Positions 8,697 through 16,787 of a stretch of 64,000 nucleotides of DNA are shown here, piece by piece (position 1 is the stretch's first letter; each line of letters opens with the position of its first letter). The notes under the pieces are model-generated. The model did no database searches and was not told where the DNA came from. It was given only the letters and a program-made list of their open reading frames with translations. The DNA is taken from positions 49,785 to 113,784 of the forward strand of contig UBJR01000003.1 of NCBI GenBank assembly GCA_900465675.1. Reading direction: 5' to 3'. Both the position numbers and the translations under genes were made by a program. The stretch comes from Hyphomicrobiales bacterium. GTDB taxonomy: Bacteria > Pseudomonadota > Alphaproteobacteria > Rhizobiales > Rhizobiaceae.

Positions 8697-9761
8697 TCAC
8701 GCAAAACGCGCCAGGCGGAACGGTTCAAGGTCGCTTTCGGTCTCGCCGGTGAAAATTTCGCTTGCTGCCAGCAGCCCGGCAAGCGGTGCCAAGGTCACGC
8801 CCGAATGCATGACGGCCACGTAGAGCCCCGGGCAGCCGCCGTTGCCGATGATCGGAAAACCATCCTTTGGCGTCGGGCGGTAGCCGACGGTGAAGAATTC
8901 CATGGTCAGGTTTTCGCTGCCGGCGAGATTGGCTTTCACCTTGGCGAACAATGCGGCAGCGGTCGCCTTGTGGTCTGCGCCGGGCTCGCTGCCGCCGAAG
9001 TCGCTGCCGGCGATGATGCGGCCCTCGGCGGTCTGGCGTATGTGGAGCTCGGGCGCGATGACCAGGCCGTTCAGGCGCTTTTCGAATGGCCGGGAATGAA
9101 CGATCAATCCTGCAGGTGCATCGACCGGCAGCGTGATGCCCGCCGAAGCCGCGATCGGGACAGCGCCTGCTCCGGCGGCTAGAACCACGTGGTCGGCCTC
9201 GACGATCCCTGCAGATGTGACGACGCCGGCAATGCCTTCACCACGTCTCAGGAGACCGCGGACGGCGGCCGTGACGAATTTTGCGCCGCGCGCCCCGGCA
9301 TCAGCCAGCATCAGGCGGGCGGCCGCGACCGGCTCGACGGCGCCTTCTTCGGCAATATGGAGCGCGGTCTCGGGCACCTGTGTCAGTAAGGGTTCGCGCG
9401 CGGCGATCCCGGCTTTGCCGATTCGCTCGATGCCATAGCCCCACTGCATATGCTGGGTCTCATAGGCGCGCAGCTCGTCTTCAGGCAGATCCCAGCATAT
9501 GCCGCCACACCAGGCAAGCGGCAGGCCGGGTAGTTCGGTGGCCAGACGCTTCCACTCTGTCATCGAGCGGCGGCGGAAGCGGAAATAGAATTCGGGATTG
9601 CCCCAGCTGGCATTGATCCAGGCGAAGGAATTGGGTGTTGCAACACCGCCGGTGTCTTCGGCGATCACGGTGACGTCGGCGCCGTCGCGGGTGAGATGCC
9701 AGGCAATGGAGGCGCCGATGATGCCGGCACCGGCGACGATCACATGCTGTTTCGCCGCCAT
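8697..9761 (-). CDS. FAD-dependent oxidoreductase, DAO family
   Basis: 354-residue flavoprotein of the D-amino-acid-oxidase/glycine-oxidase superfamily. The N-terminal FAD-binding Rossmann motif is VIVAGAGIIGASIAWHLTRDGADVTVIAE (residues 7-35). The C-terminal part has the usual GYRPTPKDGFPIIG and MHSGVTLAPL segments that contact FAD. Expected to oxidise an amine or amino acid, producing imine and hydrogen peroxide; the substrate cannot be told. The TPR lipoprotein gene ends 24 bases upstream on the same strand, so the two may be co-transcribed. Confidence 0.88.
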   Translation of the reverse strand: MAAKQHVIVAGAGIIGASIAWHLTRDGADVTVIAEDTGGVATPNSFAWINASWGNPEFYFRFRRRSMTEWKRLATELPGLPLAWCGGICWDLPEDELRAYETQHMQWGYGIERIGKAGIAAREPLLTQVPETALHIAEEGAVEPVAAARLMLADAGARGAKFVTAAVRGLLRRGEGIAGVVTSAGIVEADHVVLAAGAGAVPIAASAGITLPVDAPAGLIVHSRPFEKRLNGLVIAPELHIRQTAEGRIIAGSDFGGSEPGADHKATAAALFAKVKANLAGSENLTMEFFTVGYRPTPKDGFPIIGNGGCPGLYVAVMHSGVTLAPLAGLLAASEIFTGETESDLEPFRLARFA

Positions 9762-9785
9762 GGTGCCGTCTCCGATGCTTCAGGA

Positions 9786-10658
9786 TCAGCCGTTGCTGCT
9801 GGGAGCGCCGAGCCGGGCCATGCCGTCTCGCGCCGGCTGGTATTTCGGGTCGAGGCCGACAGCGTGGCGATAGCTGCGCATCGCCTTGTCCTTGTCGCCG
9901 CGGCGTTCGTAGACCAACGCTTGATTGGCCCAGGATTCGGCAACATTGCCGTTGAGCTCGATCGCGTGGTTGAAATCGGCAAACGCGTTATCGTCGTCGT
10001 TCAGCGCGATATAGGAGATACCGCGGCCGTTATACGGCTCCGGTGAATTCGGCGAAAGCGAGATCGCCTTCGAGAAGTCGTCGATCGCCTTGTCCTGCTG
10101 ATTGCGCTTCTGGAAGATCAGGCCGCGATTGTGATAGGCGCGCCCGTCGGTGGTGCCGAGCTGGATCGCCTTCGAGAAGTCGTTGAAAGCCGGATCGTCC
10201 TGGCCTGCCTGGCGGTAGACATTGCCGCGGCCGATATAGGCGACGTCGTAATTCGGGTTGATCTGCAGGGCGGCATTGTAGTCGCCGATCGCCTGCTGCT
10301 GCTGGCCCATGTTGCGATAGACAAGCGCGCGGTTGGCATAGGCCTGGAAGAAGCGCGGGTTGATCTGCAGGGCCGTGTTGAAGTCGTTCAGCGCAGCCTT
10401 GAACTGGCCGGCGCGGCCATAGGCCGAACCACGGACGTTGTAGCCTTCCGGATCGCGCGGATTGGCGTTGATGACCGAAGTCAACGAGGCGATGTTCCCT
10501 TCCGAGCCCTGGGCCTTGTCGATGCGGATAACGGCATCGGAGGTGTTTTCGGTCTGGCAGCCGGCAAGGCCGACCGCGGCAAGAACCGCCAACATCGGCA
10601 GAAGCGGCGCCTTGGGCGCGCGCAAGGACCGGGACGAAGAGAACAAGAAATCAGCCAT
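9786..10658 (-). CDS. TPR-repeat lipoprotein
   Basis: 290-residue lipoprotein. From the ATG at 10658 (GGGGAAAG eight bases before it) the N-terminus is basic, followed by a hydrophobic stretch and the lipobox LAGC with Cys34 as lipidation site. At least six tandem tetratricopeptide repeats follow, each with the pattern G-x-(Y/F)-x-A-x-x-D-(Y/F)-x-x-A-(I/L)-x-(I/L)-(N/S)-P, ending in VGLDPKYQPARDGMARLG. Such proteins (NlpI-like) act as scaffolds in the envelope, often near peptidoglycan enzymes. The partner is not evident here. Confidence 0.88.
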   Translation of the reverse strand: MADFLFSSSRSLRAPKAPLLPMLAVLAAVGLAGCQTENTSDAVIRIDKAQGSEGNIASLTSVINANPRDPEGYNVRGSAYGRAGQFKAALNDFNTALQINPRFFQAYANRALVYRNMGQQQQAIGDYNAALQINPNYDVAYIGRGNVYRQAGQDDPAFNDFSKAIQLGTTDGRAYHNRGLIFQKRNQQDKAIDDFSKAISLSPNSPEPYNGRGISYIALNDDDNAFADFNHAIELNGNVAESWANQALVYERRGDKDKAMRSYRHAVGLDPKYQPARDGMARLGAPSSNG

Positions 10659-10767
10659 TCGTGCGCTTTCCCCATGCGTCATGTCCGAGGGCGAACGGAC
10701 ATGCGATCTTCAGCGGCAAATTAAAAAGGCGGCGGCGACACCAATCGCCCCCGCCAACATGCATCTG

Positions 10768-10788
10768 AAAACGTCGAAATAACGACGG
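10768..10788 (-). terminator. Probable terminator of rpsU
   Basis: On the minus strand CGTCG-N6-CGACG is followed by TTTTC, starting eight bases after the rpsU stop codon. The stem is short (5 bp), so confidence is moderate. Confidence 0.55.
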
Positions 10789-10795
10789 ACACGCC

Positions 10796-11008
10796 TTAGC
10801 GTGCAACCAGACCTTCGCGCTGTGCCCGCTTGCGAGCCAGCTTGCGAACGCGGCGAACGGCTTCTGCCTTTTCGCGAGCGCGCTTCTGCGACGGCTTTTC
10901 GTAGTAATCGCGCATCTTCATTTCGCGGAAAATACCTTCGCGCTGCATCTTCTTCTTGAGAGCGCGGAGAGCCTGGTCAACATTGTTATCGCGGACGAGT
11001 ACCTGCAC
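10796..11008 (-). CDS. rpsU: 30S ribosomal protein S21
   Basis: 70-residue basic ribosomal protein with the typical N-terminus [20 protein letters not shown] and the [20 protein letters not shown] core. The start is a GTG at 11008, preceded by AAAGGA at 11 bases; another GTG nine bases upstream sits too close to that site. The Arg/Lys-rich tail binds 16S rRNA of the small subunit. Some alphaproteobacteria have more than one S21 gene; I cannot tell whether this is the main copy. Confidence 0.95.
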   Translation of the reverse strand: MQVLVRDNNVDQALRALKKKMQREGIFREMKMRDYYEKPSQKRAREKAEAVRRVRKLARKRAQREGLVAR

Positions 11009-11280
11009 GAGAATCACGTTCCTTTGGTTTTGGTTGCGCCATGAGGCGACGCAGCGCCAGAGGCAAAAACATAACGTTCGCGCGGCGAGAGCCTTGCGAT
11101 TGGTGATGCGGGATATCAGATCGCTTTCTGGAAGTCCAGCCGGGATGTGGACTGGTGTGGAAAAAATGGCGGATAGGGCCGCCAGCCGCACCGCCTACCC
11201 ATCCATAAGGGCGAGTGGCCATTGATGCGAAAGCGTCGTAAATTCGCTGCCGCCGCGTGGCTCAATCTCAAGAGCGCTGC

Positions 11281-13458
11281 ATGTTCATGACGCGTACGCA
11301 GCAAATCGGCGTTCTCATCGGTCTGTTGATCGTCGCGGCGCTGACGGCCCTTCGGGCGGGCGACCCTTCGCTGCTGCGGCAGGCGCGGGATGTCACTTTC
11401 GATGAGTATCAGCGGATCGCGCCGCGGCCATTCGAGCCGGTGCCTGTGCACGTGATCGATATCGACGAGGCGTCGCTCAAGGAGTTCGGGCAATGGCCCT
11501 GGCCGCGCGACCGGCTCGCGCATCTGGTCGAGCGTCTTTCCGAAATGGGTGCCGCCGCGATCGCTTTCGACATGCTGTTTGCCGAGCCGGACCGGCTTTC
11601 ACCGCGGGCGATCGCCGCGGACGCCGAAGGCATCGACCCGGCCGTGATCGCGAAATTGCCCGACAACGACCAGATCTTCGCCGCTTCGATCGCTTCCAGG
11701 CCCGTCGTGCTCGGCTTCGGTCTCTCCAACGAAGGTGACTACCGTCCGCCGGTGAAGGCTGGTTTTGCCTTTACCGGTGAAGATCCGGCGGCGGCACTTC
11801 CGCATCTTGCGGCGGCAACGCCGCTTCGGCCGGGGCTGGAGAAGAATGCCGCCGGGATCGGCCACATCAGCCTCAATCCGGGCAATCCTTCGCCGGTGGT
11901 GAGGGCCGTCCCGCTGTTCCTCAGCGATGGCAGCCAGTTCTATCCCAATCTCGCCATGGAAGCGTTGCGGGTGGCGCAGGGCGCATCGACCTATGTGCTG
12001 GCGGGCGCTCCCGGGGTTGCCGGGGTGATGACCTCGGCGAAGATCGGTGATTTCGTCGTCCCGGTGACGGCCGCAGGCGAACTCTGGCTTTACGTCACGT
12101 CCGACAGGGCAGAACGCTATATCTCCGCGCGGCTGATCCTCGATGGCACCGGGCCGCCGCCCGCCGTGGCCGAGGCGATCAACGGCAGCATTCTTTTCAT
12201 CGGCACATCTGCTGCCGGCCTGCAGGATATCCGCACCACGGCACTCGGAGAAAATGTGCCGGGCGTCTCGCTGCATGCGCAGACGGTGGAGCAGATCCTC
12301 TCTGGTCACTTCCTGTCGCGGCCGGATTGGGCTGACGGGTTGGAGATCCTGGCGATCGCCATACTCGGGACGCTGCTGGTATTCATAACCACCTTCGTCA
12401 GCCCGGCCGTTGCGCTCGCCTGCGGGCTGGCGATCACGGCGCTGGCGCTGGTCGCGTCCTGGTTCTGCTTCTCGGCGCTCGGCCTGCTGCTTGATCCGCT
12501 GGCGCCGATTCTCGGCGGCTCGATCACGCATTTCGCGGCGACATCGTTCCGTATTCTCGTCATCGACCGGGAGAGGCGGGAGGTGCGCCGCGCCTTCGGT
12601 CATTATCTCTCGCCGTCGCTGCTTTATAGAATAGAACACACGCGTGATGCGCTGCGCCTCGGTGGCGACGACCGGGAGTTGACCGTGATGTTCGTCGATG
12701 TGCGCGACTTCACCGAGATCAGCGAGCGGCTTCCGCCGACCGCTGTAGTCCACTTTCTGAATACGCTGCTCGATGCCTTGAGCCACCACGTGATCGCAAA
12801 CGAAGGCACGCTCGACAAGTTCATCGGCGATTCGATCATGGCCTTCTGGAATGCGCCCGTCGATGTGGCTGATCACGAGGCGAAGGCGGTGCGTGCAGCG
12901 CTGGCGATGCGCGAGACGCTGGCCCGGCTGAACGCCGACGATGCCTTCGGTTTCGGTCCGGATCAGAAAGTCGGGATAGGCATCGGCATCCACACCGGTG
13001 TCGCCTGCGTCGGCAACATGGGGGCGGAAACACGCTTCAACTATTCGGCCGTCGGCGACGCGGTCAATGTCGCGGCGCGTATCGAATCCTCCTGCAAGGA
13101 GGTCGGTTTCGACATTCTGATTTCGGAGGAAACCGCCAAGCGCCAGCGCGAGATGGCGCTGCTGGAGGCTGGCGCGGTGGGGCTGAAGGGGAAAAGCACG
13201 CGGACCGAACTCTTCGCCGTCGTCGGCGGCCCGACACTTGCCGGGTCGGCCGAGTTCACCGAATTGCGACTGCTGCATGCGGAACTGCTCTCGGCGTTGC
13301 GGAGCCGCTCGCCAGCGCTCCGGCGGATTGCTGGTGCCATCAGGCTGAAAGCCAGAGCCGTGTCGCCGCACCTGCCGGATTTTTATCGCAAGCTCGCCCG
13401 CCGTGCGGATCATTTCCGTGATGCGCCACCGGCTTCGCATAAACGGCAGATCATCTAA
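11281..13458 (+). CDS. Adenylate/guanylate cyclase with CHASE2 sensor
   Basis: Membrane-bound class III nucleotide cyclase of about 725 residues. One N-terminal helix precedes a large periplasmic CHASE2 domain (PFEPVPVHVIDIDEASL, then QWPWPRDRLAHLVERL); about three helices follow near residues 355-430, then the catalytic domain. Catalytic features visible are VMFVDVRDFTEISERL (metal-binding Asp), FIGDSIMAFWNAP and the VGNMGAETRFNYSAVGDAVNVAARIES motif. The start could also be GTG at 11257; I prefer ATG 11281 directly before the hydrophobic helix. CHASE2 cyclases are frequently linked to FecR-domain proteins; here the FecR gene is convergent and ends two bases away. Confidence 0.93.
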   Translation: MFMTRTQQIGVLIGLLIVAALTALRAGDPSLLRQARDVTFDEYQRIAPRPFEPVPVHVIDIDEASLKEFGQWPWPRDRLAHLVERLSEMGAAAIAFDMLFAEPDRLSPRAIAADAEGIDPAVIAKLPDNDQIFAASIASRPVVLGFGLSNEGDYRPPVKAGFAFTGEDPAAALPHLAAATPLRPGLEKNAAGIGHISLNPGNPSPVVRAVPLFLSDGSQFYPNLAMEALRVAQGASTYVLAGAPGVAGVMTSAKIGDFVVPVTAAGELWLYVTSDRAERYISARLILDGTGPPPAVAEAINGSILFIGTSAAGLQDIRTTALGENVPGVSLHAQTVEQILSGHFLSRPDWADGLEILAIAILGTLLVFITTFVSPAVALACGLAITALALVASWFCFSALGLLLDPLAPILGGSITHFAATSFRILVIDRERREVRRAFGHYLSPSLLYRIEHTRDALRLGGDDRELTVMFVDVRDFTEISERLPPTAVVHFLNTLLDALSHHVIANEGTLDKFIGDSIMAFWNAPVDVADHEAKAVRAALAMRETLARLNADDAFGFGPDQKVGIGIGIHTGVACVGNMGAETRFNYSAVGDAVNVAARIESSCKEVGFDILISEETAKRQREMALLEAGAVGLKGKSTRTELFAVVGGPTLAGSAEFTELRLLHAELLSALRSRSPALRRIAGAIRLKARAVSPHLPDFYRKLARRADHFRDAPPASHKRQII

Positions 13459-13460
13459 TC

Positions 13461-14516
13461 CTAACGGCCGCGGCTCCAGTTACCGCGATCCCTTCCGTCC
13501 CGGTTGCCGCCCCTGTCACCGCGATCGCCATCATGGTCGCGGGTACCGTGTCCGCGGCCGTGACCGTGATCATCTCCGCCATGATCGTGACCACCCGGGC
13601 TATCCGGGCTATCCGGTCGATCCGGTCTAGGTCTATCAGGTCTGTCTGGCCTATCAGGTCTGTCGGGTCTGTCCGGCCGGTGCGGTTTGTCAGGCTTGTC
13701 CGGTTTGTGGGGCCTATCCGGCTTGTCCGGCTTATGGGGCTTGTGAGGCTTATCCGGTTTTGACGGTTTCTCCGGTGGAACCGGCGGAGGCGGTGGCGGC
13801 GGCGCCAGGCGCGGAGCGGGGGGCACCGGGTCGCGCCGGTCCTGCAATGCGGCGCTCATGCCGCAGCTGGTGCCCAGCATGCCCGAGAGACGCTGACTGC
13901 CGGACAGAAACGGAAGGGCGCGATTGGTGCCGAGCGTCTGCAGCACGCTGCGATCGACATGCTTGACGTCGGTCATGCCGCCGCTGCGATCGGCGATCAC
14001 GCAGTCGCAGCGCCGCGTCAGCTGCCGGCAGCCGCCGGGCCCGCAGAATTGCGCCGCGCCGTTCAGAAGCACGACGGCCGTCGTGCCATCCGGGCCGACG
14101 AAGAAATCGAAGGCGGTGCCCCTGACGCCGATCGTTCCGGCAGGGGTTAGGATCTGGTAGGCCGAGGACTTGGAGCTGCCGCTGATCCAGCGGAACGTGC
14201 CTTTTGCAGCCTTGATGCTGAGACGCTTCACGGAATCGCTGTCGTCGAAGACGTAGCGGTCGATGACGACCGATGAGCCCCAGCCGACAGCAAGCTTGGT
14301 TCCATCGCGGAAGACGAACTGCCCCAGGCCCGATTGCGAGGTGCGGATGCGATCGTCGCGATAGACGGCGGAGTTGACTTCGAGTGGCCCCTGTTCGCCG
14401 GTCACTGCGGTCTTGATCTCCACAGCTTCGCCCACGGCTTCCGCCGCCGCGGCCGTTACCGGGATCAATGACGCAAAACCGAGTGCCGCAATTGCGGCAC
14501 ATCGCAAAAACCACAT
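13461..14516 (-). CDS. FecR-domain exported protein with repeat-rich tail
   Basis: 351-residue exported protein. A signal peptide (to about residue 25) leads to a FecR domain spanning about 35-190, with VYRDDRIRTSQSGLGQFVFRDGT and AAKGTFRW, and TPAGTIGVRGTAFDFFVG. A Cys-rich stretch (CGPGGCRQLTRRCDC) follows. Residues from about 235 are low complexity: a poly-Pro run, then KPDKPHKP/RPDRPD repeats and a final Gly/Asp/His/Arg-rich segment. The tail could bind metal or polyanions or act as a wall spacer; that is inference. It is unrelated to iron-siderophore FecR signalling as no ECF sigma factor is adjacent. Confidence 0.85.
   Translation of the reverse strand: MWFLRCAAIAALGFASLIPVTAAAAEAVGEAVEIKTAVTGEQGPLEVNSAVYRDDRIRTSQSGLGQFVFRDGTKLAVGWGSSVVIDRYVFDDSDSVKRLSIKAAKGTFRWISGSSKSSAYQILTPAGTIGVRGTAFDFFVGPDGTTAVVLLNGAAQFCGPGGCRQLTRRCDCVIADRSGGMTDVKHVDRSVLQTLGTNRALPFLSGSQRLSGMLGTSCGMSAALQDRRDPVPPAPRLAPPPPPPPVPPEKPSKPDKPHKPHKPDKPDRPHKPDKPDKPHRPDRPDRPDRPDRPDRPRPDRPDSPDSPGGHDHGGDDHGHGRGHGTRDHDGDRGDRGGNRDGRDRGNWSRGR
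13480..13790. repeat. Low-complexity coding repeat in FecR protein tail
   Basis: A degenerate array of short (mostly 6-9 nt) units encodes KPDKP, RPDRP and HKP tracts followed by Gly/Asp/His/Arg repeats. It is expected to be unstable in length between strains. Confidence 0.7.
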
Positions 14517-14568
14517 GAAATATCCCTCACATATATGGATATTAGCATGTGCTTCGCCGCGCGGTCTG

Positions 14569-14597
14569 CCTGCCCTCTTGGGTTAACCCCAGGCAGG
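14569..14597. promoter_or_regulatory. Nested palindrome upstream of soxB
   Basis: GGGTTAACCC (14580-14589) is a perfect 10-bp palindrome nested inside CCTGCC (14569-14574) and GGCAGG (14592-14597). It lies in the 244-bp divergent region between the FecR gene and soxB, a suitable place for an operator controlling either. No regulator gene is adjacent. Confidence 0.4.
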
Positions 14598-14760
14598 GAC
14601 TGCATTTACGCGGAACTGGACGGTCTCAGGCGCGCGGCACGATCTCGCGCATGTCAAACAAAAGCCGTTCCACGTCGCAAAAGAAACGTTGTGCCGCTTT
14701 TGGATTTGCGATTTGTATGGCCACGAAGAAGAATGCCTGTCCCTAAGGAGATGATGGCGG

Positions 14761-16014
14761 ATGCGGAAATACTCGGTCTTTGCCGTTGCGAGAGAAGCCC
14801 TCCGAGCCCACAAGGGCTGGGAGAAGCAGTGGACTTCGCCGGAACCGCGCGCGGAATACGACGTCATCATCATCGGCGGCGGCGGTCATGGTCTCGGTGC
14901 CGCCTATTATCTCGCGAAGGAGCACGGTATCACCAATGTCGCGGTGCTCGAGAAGGGCTGGCTCGGCGGCGGCAATACCGGCCGCAACACGACCATCATC
15001 CGGTCGAACTATCTCTATGAAGAGAGCATGCACATCTACGAGCATTCGATGAAGCTCTGGGAGAACCTTTCCCAGGACCTCAACTACAATGTGATGTATT
15101 CGCCACGCGGTGTGATGATGCTCTCGCACAATGTTCACGACCAGCAGTCCTTCAAGCGGCACATCCATGCGAACCGTCTCTATGGCATCGACAATGAATG
15201 GCTGACGCCGGAGCAGGCCAAGGCCTATTGCCCACCGCTCGATATTTCGGCGAGCGCCCGCTACCCGATCAACGGCGCCGCCCTGCAGCGCCGCGGCGGT
15301 ACGGCCCGTCACGATGCGGTTGCCTGGGGCTATGCGCGCGCCGCCTCGGACCGCGGCGTCCATATCATCCAGAATTGTGAAGTCACCGGCATCCGCCGCG
15401 GTCCCGATGGCCGCGTCACCGGTGTCGAGACCAACCGTGGCTACATTGGCGCGAAGAAGATCGGCGTTTCTGCCGCCGGCCACTCTACCGTCGTGATGAA
15501 CATGGCCGATGTCCGCGTTCCCCTGCAGTCGAGCCCGCTTCAGGCGCTGGTTTCCGAGCCGCTGAAGCCGATCTTCCCCTGCGTCGTCATGTCGAACACC
15601 GTGCACGCCTATATTTCGCAGTCGGACAAGGGCGAGCTGGTTATCGGCGCCGGCACCGACCAGTACAATTCCTACTCGCAGACCGGTGGCCTGCAGATCA
15701 TCACGCATACGCTCGATGCCATCTGCGAGCTCTTCCCGATGTTCCGCCGCGTCAAGATGATGCGCCAGTGGGGCGGTATCGTCGACAACACGCCGGATCG
15801 TTCGGCGATCCAGTCGAAGACGCCGGTACCGGGGCTCTACGTCAATTGCGGCTGGGGTACGGGCGGCTTCAAGGCGACGCCGGGTTCGGCGAACCTGTTT
15901 GCGCATCTTATTGCTCGCGACGAGGCGCACAAGTTCAATGCCGGGCTGACGCTTGACCGCTTCCGGACCGGCCGCCTCATTGACGAGGCAGCGGCTGCCG
16001 CCGTGGCGCACTGA
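14761..16014 (+). CDS. soxB: Sarcosine oxidase subunit beta
   Basis: Catalytic beta subunit (417 residues) of heterotetrameric sarcosine oxidase, which demethylates sarcosine to glycine with formation of hydrogen peroxide and 5,10-methylenetetrahydrofolate. The FAD-binding motif IIIGGGGHGLGAAYYLA lies at 36-52, followed by the GGNTGRNTTIIRSNY stretch of SoxB. The C-terminus carries NCGWGTGGFKATPGS. An AAGGAG site sits ten bases before the ATG. The stop codon overlaps the next ATG by one base. First gene of the sox operon. Confidence 0.96.
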   Translation: MRKYSVFAVAREALRAHKGWEKQWTSPEPRAEYDVIIIGGGGHGLGAAYYLAKEHGITNVAVLEKGWLGGGNTGRNTTIIRSNYLYEESMHIYEHSMKLWENLSQDLNYNVMYSPRGVMMLSHNVHDQQSFKRHIHANRLYGIDNEWLTPEQAKAYCPPLDISASARYPINGAALQRRGGTARHDAVAWGYARAASDRGVHIIQNCEVTGIRRGPDGRVTGVETNRGYIGAKKIGVSAAGHSTVVMNMADVRVPLQSSPLQALVSEPLKPIFPCVVMSNTVHAYISQSDKGELVIGAGTDQYNSYSQTGGLQIITHTLDAICELFPMFRRVKMMRQWGGIVDNTPDRSAIQSKTPVPGLYVNCGWGTGGFKATPGSANLFAHLIARDEAHKFNAGLTLDRFRTGRLIDEAAAAAVAH

Positions 16015-16415
16015 TGATTGCGGAAGTCCTTCTTTCGGCGGGACTTGTCATGGGGGCGGTGCCCGCTGGCAATGTCGTGCCGGAAACCGGGGATTTCCGG
16101 CTTCAGAAGATCGAGCGGGCAGGGGGCGAGAAGGACTGGCCCTTTGTGGCGGATAGCGGAATGCTGGCCTGCGCCTTCGTTTTCCACCAGCCGGCCGTCT
16201 ATTTCCTGCCGTCAGAGGGCGGTTCGAAAGACAGGGCTTATGTGATCGATACGGATTTATACGGAATGGCTTTCGCGAATATCGGCATAACGGATGTGTT
16301 GAAGCCCTATGAGAATTTCGAGCAGCTGCTCAAACGGATCGGCCCCTATGTCGCGCTTGGCAGGCGGCTTTGCAATCAACCTCCCGGAACCATCGTTTCC
16401 GGATCGGAACTCTAA
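16014..16415 (+). CDS. YebY-like (DUF2511-type) exported protein within the sox operon
   Basis: 133-residue protein with a short hydrophobic N-terminus (MIAEVLLSAGLVMGAVPAG) that reads as a signal peptide. The remainder contains DWPFVADSGMLACAF, a Tyr-rich middle (VYFLPSEGG, AYVIDTDLYG) and a C-terminal GRRLCN, a pattern resembling E. coli YebY/DUF2511: W-x-F, a central Cys and a terminal R-x-L-C. Two Cys could form a disulfide. Its start overlaps the soxB stop and it ends 12 bases before soxD, so it is clearly part of the operon, yet it is not a standard sarcosine oxidase subunit. Family assignment is tentative and the function unknown. Confidence 0.7.
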   Translation: MIAEVLLSAGLVMGAVPAGNVVPETGDFRLQKIERAGGEKDWPFVADSGMLACAFVFHQPAVYFLPSEGGSKDRAYVIDTDLYGMAFANIGITDVLKPYENFEQLLKRIGPYVALGRRLCNQPPGTIVSGSEL

Positions 16416-16427
16416 GACAGGTATCAC

Positions 16428-16787
16428 ATGCTACTGATCTACTGCCCTTACTGTCAGGAAGAGCGCTCCGAGCTCGAATTCCGCGGCGCCGGCGATGCGC
16501 ATATCGCCCGCCCAACCGACATCGCGTCGATCTCCGACGAGGCGTTTGAAGAGTATTTCTTCCTGCGCAACAATCCGAAGGGGCTGATCTTCGAGCGCTG
16601 GCGGCACATGAACGGTTGCGGCCGCTTCTTCAATGCGGCGCGCGACACGATCAGCGACAAATTCATCAAGACGTACAAGGCAGGCGAGCCGAAGCCTGAG
16701 ATCGGCGCTGCCGCCGTTCCGCACGCCCCCGTCGAAACCTATGAAGCCGTGGTTGTCGAAGACAACCGAGAGGGAGACGCGAAATGA
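16428..16787 (+). CDS. soxD: Sarcosine oxidase subunit delta
   Basis: 119-residue delta subunit. The N-terminal CPYC motif (residues 5-8) and the later HMNGCGRFF segment supply the Cys/His ligands that hold zinc in this family; conserved elements AHIARPTD and NNPKGLIFERW are present. The C-terminal Pro/Ala/Val-rich part is variable. It overlaps soxA by four bases (ATGA). Confidence 0.94.
   Translation: MLLIYCPYCQEERSELEFRGAGDAHIARPTDIASISDEAFEEYFFLRNNPKGLIFERWRHMNGCGRFFNAARDTISDKFIKTYKAGEPKPEIGAAAVPHAPVETYEAVVVEDNREGDAK

Noticed and set aside
13533..13763. 76-residue plus-strand open frame with Arg/Ile/Val repeats
   Set aside because: Shadow of the repeat-rich tail of the FecR-domain gene.
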